DNA of 64,000 nucleotides from Viscum album (lineage: Eukaryota; Streptophyta; Magnoliopsida; Santalales; Viscaceae). Where the stretch lies: positions 547,147,219 through 547,211,218 of the forward strand of contig OY728166.1 of NCBI GenBank assembly GCA_963277665.1. The letters are read 5' to 3'. Under the pieces are notes generated by a model. It was not told the DNA's origin. It did no database searches and worked only from the letters and a program-made list of their open reading frames with translations. Below, piece by piece: positions 1 to 14,040 of this stretch (position 1 is the stretch's first letter; every line of letters starts with the position of its first letter). The translations under genes and the position numbers were made by a program.

Positions 1-1800
1 AATATATAATTTTTTGAAATATGAAAAATTTGGTTTGAATTGGTAAGGATTATGTATGATTGGATTTGAAGCATGAGGGAATTGGTAGGAATACTCCATG
101 TGGGTATCACCAGTGTTATGATTAGAACCTATGTATGGGTGTTTTGGGTAGCGATACTACCCTAGTACTAGACCATAGTTATGTTAAATGATTGTTTTTT
201 AGGTTTCGTTGAGTGGTAAAAGGAATTACCTTTTCATGACCTCAATGAAGTTGTGATCATGGGATATAGTTGTTGAAAACTATTGTGAATGTGGTAACTC
301 ATAAAGGGTCATGATTGTTAAAGTTGTATTTTGGAGCCTATGGTGGGTGTTTGGATGGTGGTTTCTACATATGCGAGTGGGTATTATCAGTGTGAGGCCT
401 ATAATAAGTCTCCACTAGGACACGTTAGATGCAATAGGTTTTAGAATGGTGACTAGAGAACCACTGTGGGAAATTATTTTTTTAATATTTTATGTGTATG
501 GATTAGAGAGAGTACTTGCGTCCATTTCATGATGTGACTCTATTTTATGGAGGTGGTTCCATTGGTTTTGAATTATTACATGTGAGGGAGTTTGGATGGG
601 TCGTTAGTTATTTTGTGTGCATATGATAATAGTATAAATTTGTGACCAGGGAAGTGGAACACCCATAGAGTTTCCAGGTACGGGATTATCCTAGATATCC
701 AGAAGGGAAGGTTAATGGTTTTAGAAATTGGAAAAAATGGCTGTTTTGAGTCTACTATTTCGGAAAATCAAGGTTAATCCAAATAGATTTTGGATATTGT
801 TGAATTTTCCAAATGATGTGATGAATTATTGAGTGCTTTAGTGGAGAAAGCAATACATTGTTAGTGTCTTCTAGTCTAATAAAAGTCAATGTATTTTATT
901 AGATTCCTCCTCGTATAGTGTTTGAGTGTTTTTGGTTGGTTTTATGTTTGGTTATGGGAAGAGTATAAGCCACTATGAGGCATTAATAAGTACTTTATAG
1001 TGGATTATGTGTGAATCAATATTAATATTATTCGAACAAGACTACACTGACCAATCAATGTGTGGGTACTTTTGGTTGGGTAGTGAATCCTGGGATGGTG
1101 GTGTTTACCATACTATAAATACATATATGGTGTTTGTATGGTAATATGATAATATTGAAAATTCCTCAAGTCTGGAGAGATTTATTAAGAATGAGTTATG
1201 TTTAGTTGAGGGAGAGGGATTTGGGAATAGATATAGTAATGTGTGATATTTGTAATTCGTATTTGGTTTTAGTGTGGTCATAGGAGAGTGTGGGACCTTG
1301 AGTGTTTTATGTGGTCTTGATGTGGGAACATATTGGAATGGAATGATGCCATATGGTATGGATGATTAGGTGGAACGAGATAAATGATTGTCTTATCATG
1401 TGTTGTCATAGTTAGAGGTGTGTTTTATACATAAAGTAGATGGGTTTTGGTTTAGGTGGGTGGTCAATGCCATTTGTGTAAACCACAAGGGTCATGATGG
1501 AATGACTATATTTTGGTAAAGGAAGTTCATAGAAGAGAAATAAAGGATTTAGAATTTTGTAGAGGGTCATGAAGTGGTATTGAGTTTCAATTGGATGTTT
1601 TTTTAGTTTGTGGTGATATAATGTGGATGAGATGTTTTTGGAAAAGAAGATTATAACTCTTAGAAGTGTTATGGTGTCTGCTTTAAGGGAGAATATATCG
1701 TGATAAATAGTTTTTAGTGTGGTTTGTCGACAAATATATTTATTGTTATTAACTATTGTAGAACAAGGTCTGAAAATGTACCCAATGTGGGGCTAAAATA
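1..1800. other. G/T-skewed unassigned block, no gene seen
   Basis: The plus strand here is rich in G and T and poor in C, unlike the A+T-dominated DNA that follows. No open frame of note and no recognisable protein motif was found. Two loosely similar segments (near 108-140 and 378-410, both with a 'gtgggtat' core) suggest old repeat DNA, possibly LTR or untranslated transposon sequence. The assignment stays open. Confidence 0.3.
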
Positions 1801-4800
1801 AGAGTGTTCCAAAAACATTTTCTTATTTCAATTTTTATTTTACTTTTCCCTCTGGATTGTGACAACACATAGAATATATCATAAAAAGTGCAGAATCACC
1901 AAAAAATGAATAAATGTGGGGGAAAACAACATGATTTTAATTCATTAACTGGTAAAGGGATATATCTATGGTATAAATATCTAAGACATATTGATATTAC
2001 TGAAATCACTACATAAGTTGTAAGAAATTGCAATCTAAATGGTAGGGTCACTGCTCACCCAATTCCCAAGAACATTTTTCCTTATAAATTTTAAACATTC
2101 TAATAGGTATAAAATTCGATATATTATCAACACATAGGCCATTTTAACAAGTATAATAATGAATGAAAAATATATTATACTAATGTTTCTTCTCCATGAT
2201 GATATGATGTTAAAAATATAAATCTTATTTATCATCAATAGTACTCATAAAATATTATTTATTCAAAATCTATTATTAAATTGTAATATAGTCAACATTA
2301 TTAATTACAATACTAGATTTTATATACCCATTTTTTTATAGATCATTTTTATGTTGTATATATTTTTTTCACAGCACAATAATTATTCAATTTATCCAAC
2401 CAAATATGAAATATAAAAGTCAAATTCAAATTATAAAACAATATTCATTCAAAAATGAATTCTTATTAACCATATTCAATAAGAATAATTGATCTCTACT
2501 AAAATAATTAGAGGCTAAACAAAAACATTTATGAATCATAAAAAAAGAAATTTCATCCAATAACATTTAATTCATTATTTCTCTAAAATATTTGATACTC
2601 CACTTCATATTCACCCACAAACCTAGTGATTTCACAATACACATAAAAAACTCAAATAACTATAGTATTACTTGATCCACCACAAAATATTCATATGATG
2701 TTTAAAAAATTGACACAAAATATTTAATATTATCTATATTGTATCTACATTTTCACCATGAAATAATTAATATTGTGGAAAAAAATGATGTGGAATTTCC
2801 TCCATCATAATTAATTAATTCATTATTGTTCAAAATAATAATACATGATATTAGAAATTCATTCACCCATGAAATAGGGGATATCGTTTTTGTTACATCA
2901 CTTCTAAAATATCTTCAAAATATTATACCAACAACATTAATTAAGTTAAATACATAATAATTAAAATGTATTTATTTTACAATTGTTCTTAAAGTTGTTT
3001 GTATAAATTTTTTCTTATATATCCCACATTATTTCTTCTAATGATTAATGTTATTCCTCATATAGATTCATATATTCACAATCCACAATATCTCAATCCC
3101 AATATACATATTTGTAGTCCACCATAAACGGATCTCCACATTTTTTCAAAATACATCCATTATTAACTATTTAATAAATATAACTCTTATTATCTTTTCC
3201 ACCGAATGATTTTCTTCCATTATTGAACTCTAAATGTGTTCTCACAAGTATTTAGAAAGAAATATTTATATCCTTATTATTTTCATACACATTAGTATTA
3301 TAATATCCATTTTTTAAAATAATTAATGTAGTATAATTTTTCCATTATAATTTATATTTGTTGTTCTTGAATATATGAGAGTTGAAATAATTATACAATA
3401 TTTAATTCCATACATCATCAATTTTTAACTTTATTTATTTTTTCTAGAGATAGAGTGTTAACATAACTATTAATCTACCTTAAATTCATCAATGCAAAAT
3501 AGTTATATATTAATTTTCATGTAAATAATATTCCAGGTAGATATGAAAATAATTTGATAAATTGTTTTGTTTTTTACAAAGGATGATATCATGCACATGA
3601 ATAGTATACATGTCTATCATATCATATAAGATTTTAAAATAGTGATAATGAAAAACGCCTCTACACTTTAACTTCATTATCCTATGATTTGTATAAAAAC
3701 ATGCATACCATGTGGTGATGGATATACTAGCCCATTTAAGACTCTTTTTAAAATGTATTCATTTTGATTATCCTTTATAATAATAAATTCAAAAAGTTTT
3801 CATGTTTACATCATCCTTCAGAAAAAATATCTAAAACGATCTTTATATACATGATTTTGATATCAGACATTATTGTTTTCTTCCATAACCAAAAAAATTG
3901 TAATATATATACCAGATTTTCTATAAGAAATAAATTTTTTAATATATCAATCCCATTGATCAAGGAATACCCATAGAATTCCATCCTTTTATAACCCTAA
4001 AACTATCTTTCATGTTTATCAATATTTTACATGAAACCAATTTAATACTAATCACAGTAGGTTGTTTTGGTCTTTGTAATTCTTCCCTTATCTATATCAT
4101 ATATATTTTGTATAACTGGTCAATGATTGATTTTACCAAAGATTAATTTATATAAATATATTTATATATTTCATGTTTCTTTTTAGAAGTAGAATATATT
4201 TTAGTACAATTCTCATCACAACAGTTGTTAATAAAGGCGAATTATCCATAAAAATATTTTTATGGAAAAAATTATTTATTTTTTACCATAAAAATGGTCA
4301 ACTCTCATAGTAAATATTCCCATCCATAAATTCGTCAATTGAATCATTCTCATTTGAAAATATTTGTATTTAAATGGAATTAAAAACATTATTTCCATAT
4401 TCTTTACACATGTATTCAAATATTGTATCTCTATAAATTTTTAAAGATTCATTATCAATAACATTTTCATAACAACTCATCACTTTTTATGGAGCTTCTC
4501 TTGAATAATTTAGAGGATTTAGACATATTTAATATTCTAATATTGTTTCATTGATCAAGAAAATGTATATATTTAATTAAATCTTGTTCATCATAAGAAG
4601 TTAAATAACCTTTCCCAAAAAGATTAAATACTTAAAAAATAGTTTCCATCCATTACTAATATACTATGATATCATTCATTCTTAAGAGGAATGAAATGTA
4701 ATATGTTTTATATTCATGTAAAACTATAATTTTTATTTCTTATAATATTGAAAAAGTACATTGATATTTAAAAATGTCTTGGACATGTTGTTAGGAAGGA

Positions 4801-7169
4801 TTTTCAATTATATAGTTACTCTACTCTATTGAGTATTCCTTAATGAATACACCATATTTGGTATACCTTCTAAATATAAATAGTTTTCCATTTTAATTAA
4901 TGTCTAATTAGTTCCATTTTATTATAAATGTATAAACATTGTTCTGACCTTTTTATTTTTTTCTATCTTTCATAATAATTAAACATAGTCAATGACCTTA
5001 TTTTTATATAATATGAACATAGATCATCTTATATTGTTGTATTCACCTGTATATATAATAAATTATATTTAAAATTTCGTTCTGAGATGATTAATTAGAT
5101 AATAAACATATATGTAATCCAAATTTAGTTGATTAAAATTGTGCAACCTATTTTTATGAGAGGGTTTCTAATAATCCATCTCCTACAGGACGTAAAGCTC
5201 GTTTCTCTATCTCTGTTTATGAAATAAATATACAGTACATCATATAATTTTGAAATATTTTTCATTCTATAAAAACATATTTTATATGGCTTATGAATAA
5301 TTTTTTTTCTATTTTAGCTGTACAAATGTTATTGTTATTTTACCCTTAGTATATGTTTTGGTTTGTTCATTGTCTCTATAACTGTGAATTTCAATCCCCT
5401 CAAATGTTTTGTTAGGTTTTATGGTTCTATATAACATCCAATCTAATGTAATATAACTAGACCAATGTAAATATATTATGTCATACGTTTTCCATATTGT
5501 GAAATTTAGTATTTTTATTTCATTTCAAAAAAATGAGTGTTAATTATTATAATTATTTTTCAATATGCATTGTTTTCAAAATATACCATTTTGTAAAATA
5601 ATGAATTCATATTATTTAGATGATTAATGACTACATTCATGATGGATGAACACCCACAATCAATAATCCATGGAGTATTATTCCACGTATCTATTAATTT
5701 TATGTTTGAAATTATAACCCTCAACATTGTTAAACCCCATGATGAGTTGAGAGAAGTGTGGATCCCACATCACAATTATAATTAGATTAAATAATACACT
5801 TTTTTACATACCTAGATGATAATTTATTTCATTAGGTTATTGAATTCAACACCCATGGATCAATTCTCATTATATTTATATATTCATTACATCGATATTT
5901 TCATTTCTTATGATTCAAAACATTATGGATATTGTTAGTATGATTAATAAAATATTCATTAACTGAAAATATCTTCCACAATTCCGGGTATATAATAATA
6001 ATTCATTACTATATCCAAATTTCATTACTTTAGATTTTGATTTATGATTCTTCACAATAGAAAAATACATGTACAAAATAGAATAATAATGGAAATTTCA
6101 TTAGTATGAAGATTACATCATAACTATCCCACATTCATGTTTGTTTTATAAAAATCCTCCATTTTTTCCATTTAATGAATAAAATCAATTTCCAATACGT
6201 TTTCCTTATTTTTAGGAATGTAACATCATTAAACAATGTAATTTTCTATATTAAATATTACCATCATTATCCATTTAATTTGAAATTTTTACACACAAAA
6301 AATATCTATATTTTCTATATATCATTATATTGTTTCATATACTTATTCATTTTAAAATATCATGATATGAATTGTTATATGAGACTAAGATAGTTTCCCA
6401 TCAGAATAAAAATTATCATCAATTGATGAAACATGCTCAAAATATGTTTCAACCATATAAATTCTCTCATATATATATATATAAAGGACATTGGATACCA
6501 TTGTTTTCTAATAAATCCTTATCCTTTATGTCATGATGACATTATCATTCATTTTTATATTTAAGTATTCATTCATTATTTTAATTAAATGGTAATTTTT
6601 TATGATCATAAATATAAATTGAGGGTTCATATAAGAAAACTAATATATTATTTTTATAATTTCTTTATAGTTTTTCCCCTAAAACAAACCTTCCATGTCC
6701 ACATACAGATCGCCTACACCCTTTTATTGATCATATCATATAATTTATATTTCTTATTGACAATGGTATCCATCATAGAATCTTGTATGGATGATATAAA
6801 TCCATTTTTAACTTAAACACATGTTATATTCATTAATAACATCATCTAATTTATATATGAACACATTTCTGTGAATATTTATTCTATATAAGTTTCTATA
6901 ATAAATGTTATAATTAGAAAAATAACGTGTTAATCTCAAAATATATACTAATATTCATCATATCTATTAGAAAACATTGGACACATAATTGTTTATAACC
7001 AAACATTACACATATAATTCATTTCTATATTGTATTACCTTTGATCCCATCCATCCTATATTGAATATGATTTCCCTAACTTATAAAAATTAATCATTCG
7101 AATTCAAATCAACATCGAAAGACATATTCAATTGTGGTGAGTGATCATGTTTTATTCATAATATCTATA
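1801..7169. other. AT-rich intergenic DNA, no gene seen
   Basis: More than 5 kb of A+T-dominated sequence. The longest open frames are about 70-75 codons of low-complexity Ile/Tyr/Phe/Asn residues, as chance gives in AT-rich DNA. A short (AT)n run sits near 6,469-6,483. I see no splice-site-bounded exons, RNA gene or transposon ends. Confidence 0.5.
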
Positions 7170-7620
7170 AGGTATGGGAATCTCCATTTAGGGACGACTA
7201 GAAATCCAACCGCAATATTCATTGGCCCTTTTATTATAGTATAATGGGTTAGGAGGTGTCATGTCAGTTGGAATTTCATAAATGGTTCACCATTATAACT
7301 AATTTAATGCATCTCATTTGAAAAAGTATCATTCTTATCCTAACCATGTAAATTGAATGGATCACATTGACCTAGATCCTGATATTTTGTTGGTGTATGT
7401 TATATTATAGATTTTGGATTGGAAAGAAATATTATTGCACCGATGTAGTATGGATATGGTGTAAACATAGAAAAATTCAGGAAGAGATATAGGAATGAGA
7501 GAATGAAATGGCTAGGAAACATCTAGTACTATTTCATAGAAATGATGGGTTTCAACATTCTATGGATGGAAAGGCCAAGGGTGGGAAGAATGTTTCACCC
7601 TCGGTTTCATTTTTATAGCC
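7170..7620 (+). pseudogene. Ty3/gypsy chromovirus pol remnant (end of integrase, chromodomain-like tail)
   Basis: Conceptual translation across several frames and stops gives the ordered landmarks that end a plant chromovirus pol. These are a 'FIGPF' stretch (near 7,218), an 'RVGGV' stretch, a 'KKYHSYPNHV' stretch (near 7,321-7,350, matching the LRKY-x-PDPSHV motif of the family), then 'DHIDLDPD', then 'ILDWKEILLHR' (near 7,410). The last resembles the segment before the chromodomain. Stops and shifts leave nothing translatable. Reverse transcriptase and the integrase core were not found upstream, so the piece is truncated. This is family pattern matching by eye. Confidence 0.55.
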
Positions 7621-7633
7621 CCTTTCATAGGCT

Positions 7634-8440
7634 TGTAATGTATGATATGTAATTGGGTGATGTTTGGGAGATTTTTTAGGAATTACGGAATCTTTTGAAG
7701 GATTTTATAGAGGTTTATGGTTTTATAATAGTTTGTTTAACCTATGAAAATCCTATATCAAAATATGAAAGGTAAAATATGGGCTTCTGGGTAGGCGCAC
7801 AGTTAGGCATAGGGCCTTTCCAAACTATGTGGCCTCCCATGCGAGACCACATAAGGCTGGGAAGAGTGCTTTTGTATGGTTGGTGAATTGTTAATGTAAA
7901 TGTGTGGTCTAACTATGAGAGTTACTTCTTGATGAATAAGATAGCCCGAGTTAGTGAATGGAATACAAAACCATTTTTTGATGCCTGATTACAGTTATAA
8001 GTATTCATTTGTGGTTGTTTTTCCATGATATACATTCCGTACCACTCAAAATCTGGGATCTACTCCTACTAAAATTGATCTATGATATTTTATTATAATC
8101 ATGTTGAAATGTGGTTTTTTTGATGTTCAGTAATGAAATCTATGACATGTTTTTATAAATTCATCATTTTTAAGAACTATTATCACTCTTCATTTTTTTC
8201 CATATGTCCCAAGGTAGGCAGTATCACACATGACTCCAATTATAAGTACTATAAGTCATATATTTATATTAGTTAATTTTCATTAATTTGGCTTTGATAT
8301 TAGTGCACATAAAAATTTAGGAACATTATTTAGTGATGGGTTATAGATTATTGATTTGTGGAAACTAGTTATGTAATGTACTTTGATAACAAGATTTTAA
8401 ATTTTTGATTTCAAAATACGGAATTATTAGATTTATGAAA
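7634..8440 (+). repeat. Possible 3' LTR remnant following the pol fragment
   Basis: Just after the pol remnant a TGTAATGTATG segment begins, which resembles the TGTAA start of plant chromovirus LTRs. A slightly GC-richer patch follows (7,780-7,870). Position immediately downstream of pol is the main argument. No second copy is present in the window, so the boundaries cannot be tested. Confidence 0.25.
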
Positions 8441-10250
8441 ATGTTTTTAAATGTTATTCAATAAAATAATGGGTTAATAGTGATTTTCTGGAATTGTTGA
8501 TTCAAAATGGGTTTAGAATACATGGATTTGGTTGAGTTCTTGATTTCGATGTGATTCAGAATATGGGTTGTGTACCTTTGGGGTATGAAGGTGTCTGGAC
8601 CCCCACTCACCTTCTCCAATGGCACCCCCCCTAGGAAAGAAATGAAGAACGAGAGGTAATATCCCATGAATTCCACCTATAGTAGGCACCGTTGTGGAAA
8701 CTGGCACCAAGGGTGTATAAATCACACAATATGGGAGGCATTACGTTTTTAAGAAAACAATATCAGGAGATATGATGGACCATCCACCAAACAACTCCCA
8801 GACACACATAAAAAAATCCAAAACAATACAACATTCCTATTTAAAATTTAATTGATACAAATACCAAAAATATCCAATGTTAAATACCATAATGAAAGCT
8901 AAGATGCAACACAACAACTTACATGATCCATGTTAGTACGGTCTAACACGATCTGGGTAATCATCCCAGAAACCAAAAAATTATATATACACATTGGGTG
9001 AGAATATGATTATACTCAATAGGAAAACTAATGTATCTCATGTAAATATGAAGGAGTCATACAAATTCACTAATTAAAAAATTGTATAACCAAACAGCAC
9101 ATAAGAAGGTATGTTAACCATCATAATATCACCAAGGCATGCCCACCAAATTACATAAGTCAAATAATGTAATATAATTCAAATATATGATATGGTACCC
9201 CGAACCACATCCTCTTATATTATCCACTCTCATAACCTAATTGAAAAATTCATGGCTCTCCCACCTCTCAACCTGCCTGCAGACTCCAACGCCTCACAAT
9301 CACATTTGATCTGTAGACACTTAGGAGACATACCCATCCCATCCCATCAGCATTAATCTAGGCCACATAACACATCACATCCAACCTATATACACCTGGG
9401 ACAGATAAAAAATCACATCCGAACTACAGACACATAGGCTATATACCACACATAACCATGGATTTACATGGGAATGCATGCCAAATCTGATTCTGAATAC
9501 ATGTGGGAAAGAACAACTCTCCAACACACACCAGGGAATCAAAATCCAATACATGCATGATGAATCATGGGATATAACTACTAGGAAGAAAGAGCAGGGA
9601 TTAGAAGGTTCCCAGTTATCCATCCTCTCACATAGATTTTTGGGAAATACACTCTCCTCCTTGATGATGGGGGTTTTAGAATCACGGTTCTCTACTTGGG
9701 TGGGTGTATATAGAAATCACAAGGAAATATATATTATATATATAATACTAATTACTAATTCCCCACATGCTGGTTCTCAATAAAACAACATATACTAGAC
9801 CACCACATATGTTACTACCTCTATTGTGCACCACCACATAATAACCCAAAATACCCATTCCACATTCCCCAAATTTTGACTATTTGTTACCATTACATAT
9901 TCACAAAAAACATATTCATTTATTTCACTATTAAATGGGAAAATACAAAGTACATTACACAATGAGAGACACAACCAAAGTAAAACATGGAAAATATCTA
10001 TAATAATTACCCATACAAAACATCACCATCCTTCTTCAAATGCAACCCTACAAAGATATCCACACTCCATCAAATCCAGCAACAAAAACATAGTATAACC
10101 TGATCATACCCCATTTCCCAACTATATTCATCAATTACAAAATCAAAAAACCTCCCATCCTCAAATATCATTACACCACCAATGCCATCCCACAACCAAC
10201 AACCGTTCTCACATCTGCATCACCACACAAACTAGAAAAACAGATTCAGA
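8441..10250. other. A/C-skewed block with a GC-richer patch, unassigned
   Basis: From about 8,750 the plus strand is rich in A and C and poor in G. At 8,580-8,720 there is a GC-richer patch with a C7 run. The open frames here (up to 101 codons, around 9,478-9,783) have no motif I recognise and overlap open frames on the other strand. It could be the LTR or leader of a minus-strand element, but nothing decisive is visible. Confidence 0.3.
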
Positions 10251-11061
10251 TTTAACAATTCAAAAATTAATTAATTCAAATTTTTTAATTCATGGGTTAT
10301 AAAAAAAATTACATGATCAGGTAAAATCAATTTATTCTCCAAATATACATGAATAATATTTTTTATATTTAATAGTTCAATGAAAAACAAACATTATAAA
10401 TTCTATTGACCGTATCATGTGAAACAAAAGACCCCAAATGACCATGATTTTCAGTGGGTAGTTAGGCCATATAGATCATAATAATAGAAAAATGAATAAA
10501 TTATAATCATGAATATCCTTTTCCTATCCATTTTTTTTATTTAAAGATGATTCAATTATCATTATAAATCTAGATTCACCTATCATTAGTAAAAAAAATC
10601 AATTTCACACCACGCATGATAAAAAATTAAGATAGGTGATGGGATTGATACTTGGAAGAAGAGAGGATCGGTACTACCTAGTTGCACTAAAATAGGTGTG
10701 TTCATGCAGTATAAAAACTATAGAGGGAAAACAATAACTGATATATATAGTACTACTACGTGACTCATACTAGGAGAATGGTTTATAGTGTCTTTAAAAA
10801 TGGGTAATAAATAAATAAGAAAATGGAGGGAAAGGTATATAGGCCTCCATAATATCTAAACAAAGTAGTGTTATAGATGTGTTTATTATTTTCCATTAAA
10901 GGTGGATCAAGTCATGATGTCCAGTTTTTATTGTGTAAAATCCCTGGTACCCTTAAAAAATTTAGACAGAGTTATGGGACATGAATTTTTCTTGAATCCC
11001 ATGAAATAAGGATTTCATAGTGTTTTACATAAATGAAAACATTATAGGGAATAAATAATAG
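10251..11061. other. AT-rich spacer, no gene seen
   Basis: A+T-rich sequence lacking sizeable open frames or recognisable motifs. It leads into the short frame that carries the 15-bp repeat downstream. Confidence 0.4.
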
Positions 11062-11112
11062 GATGTTGGAAACACTGGTCATGACCCCTTATTAGATGCT
11101 ACAACTTTTAGC

Positions 11113-11337
11113 GAGCCACTATTTGAAAAGTCACAATTTAGTGATTCACCATTCCTTGAGTCAATATTTGGTGAGGCACTACACTTTGAGTCACCAGTAA
11201 GCGAGCAACCATTGGATGAGGAAGAACTCTTCGAGTCACCATTCGATTAGTTTCTATTTTGTGAGTCATCTTTTGGTGAGTCATCATTCTGGAAGGAACC
11301 ATTAGACGAGACAACAGTGGTTGTGAGACCACTTGTG
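11113..11337 (+). repeat. 15-bp minisatellite, fifteen in-phase degenerate units
   Basis: Fifteen consecutive 15-bp units follow the pattern GAGTCACCATTTGGT with substitutions but no length change. Period and phase hold exactly from 11,113 to 11,337, then continue as about 14-bp units to about 11,400. Because 15 is a multiple of three, the plus strand reads as a five-residue repeat of the form E-S-P-F-x. That frame opens after a stop at 11,059 and is closed by TAG at 11,148-11,150. The minus strand stays open for 64 codons through the array. I do not recognise the repeat. It could be a relic of a repeat-bearing coding sequence or a simple minisatellite. Confidence 0.75.
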
Positions 11338-11339
11338 AT

Positions 11340-13040
11340 CCACCTCTACTGAGCTACTGCCAATGAGTCACTACCAGCGAGTCACTGCCATAGAGTCACC
11401 ACCAATGTGTGACCTCTTGGTTGAGAAACTGTTCAAAAACATAGAAAACTATGAAATTTTTCAATGTGATGAAATGAGTGACGATAATTCCATAGAACTC
11501 ATCAAACACAAGATTCTGACAATGTAATGTACCAGAGATGTCAGAGCCATTACTTAAGGGATGTGACCCTGGAAAAGTGGTGTGTGTCATTGTGGAATAA
11601 GGATATTACATACATAGTGATGACATAGTGGATGTATGAGAAATCACACATTAGTAAATAACGACTAGAGATGCATGTATTTTTGGGTGTGTTTGTGTGT
11701 GTGAATCATATATTGGGTATAAAAAATGTAATGTGAAATGATTTGGTTATTATTTTGGTTTCTTTTTGATGTAAAATGTATTATTATATAAAATTGTTTT
11801 ATTTTGAAACTACATGGATTTGACATATAATTTATTTTACAATTTTATATAAATTATTTTATATAATTGATATAAGGTGTTAAATCTTTGTGGTTTGAGT
11901 AGGTATTTCATTTAGAGAGAACATACTCAGTTTTATTACTCTTACCTTGTTCGACAAGTCAGTTCTTTTGTAGATAGTATCTATCGGGATACATGCAAAG
12001 GTATTTTGCCACACTAAATTAGTGATAGTTCATGATACATGGGAATATATATGGAGTTGGAGAGTTGAGTTATGTTTGTAGTCCTTGAGTATTATTATTT
12101 TTATTTTAATTTATACATTCATTTTAGTAGTATAATGTTGGTTTACTCTATTGTAGTTTGGTTTTAATATAAAGGCTATTACAGTCTGTTGTCTTACAAT
12201 ATTATCATGAATAATTTTATGGTTATTTTTTTATAGAGTTTTTGGTTATTTTTTTAATTATCAAAAGGGAAAATATCCCCCAATTATACTGAATCCGTTT
12301 TCATTTATTGATAGCTTTTAGGGACATAAAGATGTGGCTTAAGGCCTTTTTCAGTTCTACATTTCTCATGCCAATAAGGAGGGGTGGGGTGTCACTTTCT
12401 ATAAGAAACATACATGGACATTTCATCAATATTAGGATCAACCATGAGTAAATATCACACTTTCTTGAGATTCACATGGATAATCCATGAGTTAGTGATA
12501 TACTATAGGAGCCCAAATATTCAATGTGCTGATAAAACAGTATGATATATCCTTGATAACTCTATTGATTTTTTACAAGTATGGATCATGAATTCTTACA
12601 TTCCTAAAACACATCAAGATCTAGAGTATAAAATTATTGTAAATAATATTAATAGTTATGATATTTGTTTTATAAATAGGTGAGATAAAACACCTAGTTC
12701 CATCTTCAATCTTTGTACATGAATGTCTAATTTGATGAATGAAAGCATAAAATTTAATTATTGATATCATAATCTACCTTGAAAGATGAGATAATAATCA
12801 AGAAACCAATTTAGTATTCAATAATATTGTTTGGTTTGGATTATACATGGCATATTATATTATGTGATTTTCAGAAAATGGGGAAAACATGTACTGAAAA
12901 TGCAGTATCAATGTATAGATAAATGATTGGGGCTATTTAATGGGATTTTAATTTTTTATAAATGAGATAGGGTTCCCGATATTTTAAAAAATGTGTATGG
13001 ATCAGCATGAGTCCTGTTCATGCATCCTCCAGAACTGATA
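11340..13040. other. AT-rich spacer, no gene seen
   Basis: No supported gene. A minus-strand frame of 64 codons at 11,396-11,590 has no recognised motif. The rest is decayed AT-rich sequence with GT-rich stretches near 11,680-11,760. Confidence 0.4.
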
Positions 13041-14040
13041 ATTAGAAATAATAATAATTTTCATAAATTCTAATTAAATTTAAATTATTATTAATTAAAT
13101 AATTAACAATAAATATAAAATATCGATAAAAATAAATAAATATTAATATATATGAACTAAATAATATAATCATTTAATAAAATACTAATAAATATTAGTA
13201 AATATTAACATAATATTTTTCAACTATTATTAATATTTATAAATATTATTTAAATATAAATAAACATTCAGTAAATTTTATTTAAAATTAATAAATATAA
13301 ATAAAATAAAATAAAATATTAAATTATTAATTATTAATTTTCATATCTTGTTAACATGTAATGTGAGAAAACATCTTATTAAGAATAAATATATATTAAT
13401 TAATTATTACTAAACATTTGTAAATATTTACAATATATTATTAATTGTTAAATAAATATTGAAAAATATTAATAATTATTAGTAGATAAATATGAATAAT
13501 ATATAACCATTAAATAAAAATTCATAAAAATTTAGAAATATTATTAACTATATGAAAATATTAAAATTTAAGAATATTTATTTAGATTAAGTAATACCTA
13601 GCAATATTTAATGATCCTTCTGAATATTTATGAATAATTACTTGATATTTAGATAAATTTAGTGATAATATTACTATTTAATAATTAATTTATTATTAAT
13701 TTTTGTTATATTAATACATAGTATTATGATACATATTATATATAATAAATAATCATCTAAAATTAATTATATAATAGTAATAAGAATAAGTCAATTCAAA
13801 AAATTAATATAATTAATTTTATGTAATGAATTTATGAATATTATTTATTATACGTTTATATATATAATAATAGTATGTATTAATATGAATTAAAAATACT
13901 AATTATTATTAATACCAATGAATTTATTAATATTAATGTTTCTTAGTTTAAAATTTTCATTTTGAATTTCAAATTATATCAAATATTTCTTTTATTGAAA
14001 ATTATGTAATATAATAAAATATTTTAAAATAATGTAAAAA
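13041..14040. repeat. Nearly pure A+T low-complexity tract
   Basis: About 1 kb built almost only from AAT, ATT, TAA and TTA words (for example 13,075-13,330 and 13,680-13,960), with very few G or C. It has no fixed period, so it is not a satellite. It may be a decayed AT-rich repeat or a matrix-attachment-like region. No coding content. Confidence 0.7.

Noticed and set aside
8580..8725. GC-richer patch with a C7 run, possibly the leader or primer site of a minus-strand element
   Set aside because: A GGTGCC-type word is visible on the minus strand, but there is no LTR pair or coding region to support a retrotransposon here.
9478..9783. 101-codon open frame in the A/C-skewed block
   Set aside because: No recognised motif, an overlapping open frame on the other strand, and no sign of splice sites or regulatory context. 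It may be chance.
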